DNA from: Candidatus Freyarchaeota archaeon
GTDB lineage: Archaea; Asgardarchaeota; Jordiarchaeia; Jordiarchaeales; Jordiarchaeaceae
DNA: 64,000 bases
Assembly: GCA_030587365.1 (NCBI GenBank)
Contig: JAUQZE010000027.1
Coordinates: 310,001-374,000, forward strand
Direction: 5' to 3'
Numbering within the stretch: the first letter of the stretch is position 1; each line of letters begins with the position of its first letter. Made by a program: the position numbers and the translations under genes. Below are positions 62,621-64,000 of the stretch, piece by piece. The notes under the pieces are model-generated. The model did no database searches. It saw only the letters and a list, made by a program, of their open reading frames with translations, and had not been told where the DNA came from.

Positions 62621-63589
62621 ATGCAAGATGCTCTTAATCGTATTCATGGTTGTCTAGTCGGATTAACCATAGGAGACGCTATGGGGGCGACGCAAGAAGG
62701 CTTAACGCCGTTTCAGATAAGATCAAAGTTCGGAGTTGTAAAAGATCCCTTAAGTTTAGAAATAACTGATGACACCCTCCTAAACTTTCTGATAGCTGAA
62801 GCTTTAATAGAAAACCAAGCAAATGTTACCCACGAAATTATAGTAAAAGCGATTTTAAAAAGCGCGGGATACCCCCGTTTAGGTCCATCTACACAATCCT
62901 CAGTACAACGCCTCCAAAAGGACCCTAGAACGGTTCCCACGACTGGTGACACTGATGGAGCCGCTATGCGGGCTTTTCCTATAGGTTTATGTTCACCCTA
63001 TGAACCGGAAGTAATTTTGGAAAAAGCCACCACATCCTCAATGGTTACCCATGGAGCCAGCTGCGCGATTTCAGCAGCAGTTGCGGTTGCCTGCGCTGCC
63101 TCCGCCGCTGTTGAAGGATTTAAGGTGGAACAAATAATTGACGCTGCTTTTGAAGGAGCAGAGCTGGGGGAAAACTTTGGCACCAAGTCCGGTAAAAGCG
63201 TCGCATTCAGAATAAGAATGGCTGAGGAACTGGTAAAGGGTCAGACGGATCCTTGGGAGATACAAAAAGTCCTTTACCGCGAAATCGGTGTAGGTCCCCT
63301 TTCCTGGGAGACAGTACCCTCAGCTTTCGCAATTTTTTCCGCCTCTAAAGGTGATATAGAAAAAGCTCTGTTAATCGCAGCAAATTCGGGAGGCGATACG
63401 GACACTCTGGGTTGCATCGCAGGAGGTCTTTGTGGAGCTAAAAACGGTTTAAGTTCTATTCCCAAACGTTGGGGGCGATTTGTAGAAAAGCTTGAACCCC
63501 AAATCCCCACAGGTAATGTACAAAAGATTGCTGAAGGATTAATGAATATTAGAACAAAATTAATCTCCGAGAAAAACCCGATTTATTGA
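62621..63589 (+). CDS. ADP-ribosylglycohydrolase family protein (ARH/DraG)
   Basis: A 322-residue protein from ATG 62621; GGAGG lies six bases before it, though the frame is open from 62573. Metal sites of the family are present: GCLVGLTIGDAMGA at the N-terminus, ITDDTLL (D-D-T), PTTGDTDGAAMRAFP, and SGGDTDTLGCIAGGL. Such enzymes remove ADP-ribose from Arg or related targets; in archaea the targets are mostly unknown. No DraT-like transferase is adjacent. Confidence 0.88.
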   Translation: MQDALNRIHGCLVGLTIGDAMGATQEGLTPFQIRSKFGVVKDPLSLEITDDTLLNFLIAEALIENQANVTHEIIVKAILKSAGYPRLGPSTQSSVQRLQKDPRTVPTTGDTDGAAMRAFPIGLCSPYEPEVILEKATTSSMVTHGASCAISAAVAVACAASAAVEGFKVEQIIDAAFEGAELGENFGTKSGKSVAFRIRMAEELVKGQTDPWEIQKVLYREIGVGPLSWETVPSAFAIFSASKGDIEKALLIAANSGGDTDTLGCIAGGLCGAKNGLSSIPKRWGRFVEKLEPQIPTGNVQKIAEGLMNIRTKLISEKNPIY

Positions 63590-63704
63590 AAATCGACTTA
63601 TAAACACAAAAATTGCCATTAAGACTAGATTTATATTCACATAATGATATAATAAATTTAGAACCTCTTGATGCTTTATATTACAAGAAGGGAGGTTAAT
63701 TAGT
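63590..63704. promoter_or_regulatory. Promoter and strong ribosome site of the last gene
   Basis: An AT-rich spacer. GGAGGT at 63691-63696 stands eight bases before TTG 63705. ATTCACATAATGATATAATAAATT near 63,635 may hold the TATA box. Confidence 0.5.
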
Positions 63705-64000
63705 TTGGCAAGTAATGTAAACTTACTTATAGACGAGTACCATAATGAAGAGACCAAAACAAGGATATTCAACGATATAAAGAACAGCATAGTAAACTGG
63801 GGTTTAGACCTCTATGTAAACTCTTCAAGTCCACTTACCTCAACAGTACTTGAACCATACAGCGCTATAGCTATTATAGCTCCCAGAAGATCCAGAAAAG
63901 AGTACGACTGGAAGGTAGAAGAAACCCAAGCGATTATGCAACACGTAGAGGGTGGAGGAACAATATTAATAACCCCCGCACTAGGAGACAGAAACTATAA
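63705..64000 (+). CDS. Partial gene, DUF4350/GATase-like protein, runs off the window
   Basis: Open from TTG 63705 to the window end (98 codons). It begins NVNLLIDEYHNEETKTRIF and continues with SAIAIIAPRRS, DWKVEETQAIMQHVEGGGTI, LITPALGDRN. The pattern of a strand, then a helix, then a GGG-T-I-L-I-T strand is that of DUF4350/IFT52-like and GldG-like domains with a class I amidotransferase-type fold. The C-terminal part is outside the window, so length and domains are unknown. Confidence 0.65.
   Translation, partial: MASNVNLLIDEYHNEETKTRIFNDIKNSIVNWGLDLYVNSSSPLTSTVLEPYSAIAIIAPRRSRKEYDWKVEETQAIMQHVEGGGTILITPALGDRNY

Overview
The window is a piece of an archaeal chromosome from an anaerobe. 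The archaeal markers are an A-type ATP synthase, a tetraether-lipid-synthase-type radical SAM protein, inositol-1-phosphate synthase, archaeal TrmI, a MoaD/SAMP-like modifier with an E1-like enzyme, many TTG/GTG starts with GGAGG-type ribosome sites, and T-rich gene ends. No rRNA, tRNA or methanogenesis gene is visible. I cannot fix the phylum; an uncultured TACK (for example Bathyarchaeia-like) or Asgard-type archaeon fits, but that is inference.

Layout. 0-3.2 kb: an MNT/HEPN pair, an orphan antitoxin-like gene, a possible TnpB remnant, and a TPR plus double aspartic protease. 3.4-18.2 kb: a split complex-I-like gene set. A-B-C-D-H-I lie on the minus strand and J1-J2-K-L-M-N on the plus strand. 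Between them sit gcvH, a lipoate ligase and selD. The large subunit D keeps all four cysteines that hold the [NiFe] centre, and subunit B has the hydrogenase-type CxxC, so this looks like a membrane-bound group 4 [NiFe]-hydrogenase with a full complex-I-like membrane arm rather than a quinone or F420H2 dehydrogenase. A hydrogenase maturation protease is at 42 kb. 18.5-22.1 kb: HicBA, a winged-helix protein and a DUF234-type ATPase. 22.4-28.7 kb: ATP synthase subunits (AtpI/Z-like, C, K, H, E, I) in rearranged order. 29-38 kb: a YkgJ-type protein, a MoxR/vWA pair, an ABC-2 exporter, a gelsolin-like protein, TrmI and AmrS. 38-49 kb: unknown membrane and small proteins, pyrF, hydrogenase protease, a NosD-type surface protein, an Old-Yellow-Enzyme-type reductase and a second HicBA. 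49-53.2 kb: inositol-phosphate synthase, a 22-repeat HEAT protein, and a duplicated 3' half of the synthase gene. 53.3-64 kb: an RHH regulator, Tes, the MoaD/SAMP-like protein, an FrhB-family protein, the E1-like enzyme, an ADP-ribosylglycohydrolase and several unknowns.

The most unusual observations are these. (1) selD has an in-frame UGA at its catalytic selenocysteine/cysteine position, and a good archaeal SECIS candidate starts 15 bases after its stop codon. (2) selD and moxR are each interrupted, inside their most conserved motifs, by a 30-31 nt segment that contains a perfect hairpin and brings a stop codon or frame change; the protein match resumes exactly on the other side. They look like mini-introns, translational-bypass elements or mobile hairpins. 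(3) Several genes (nuoI, nuoN, the 20.7 kb ATPase, inositol-phosphate synthase) switch abruptly mid-gene between A/C-ending and G/T-ending codons. In the synthase gene the switch coincides with the edge of the duplicated block, which points to recombination.
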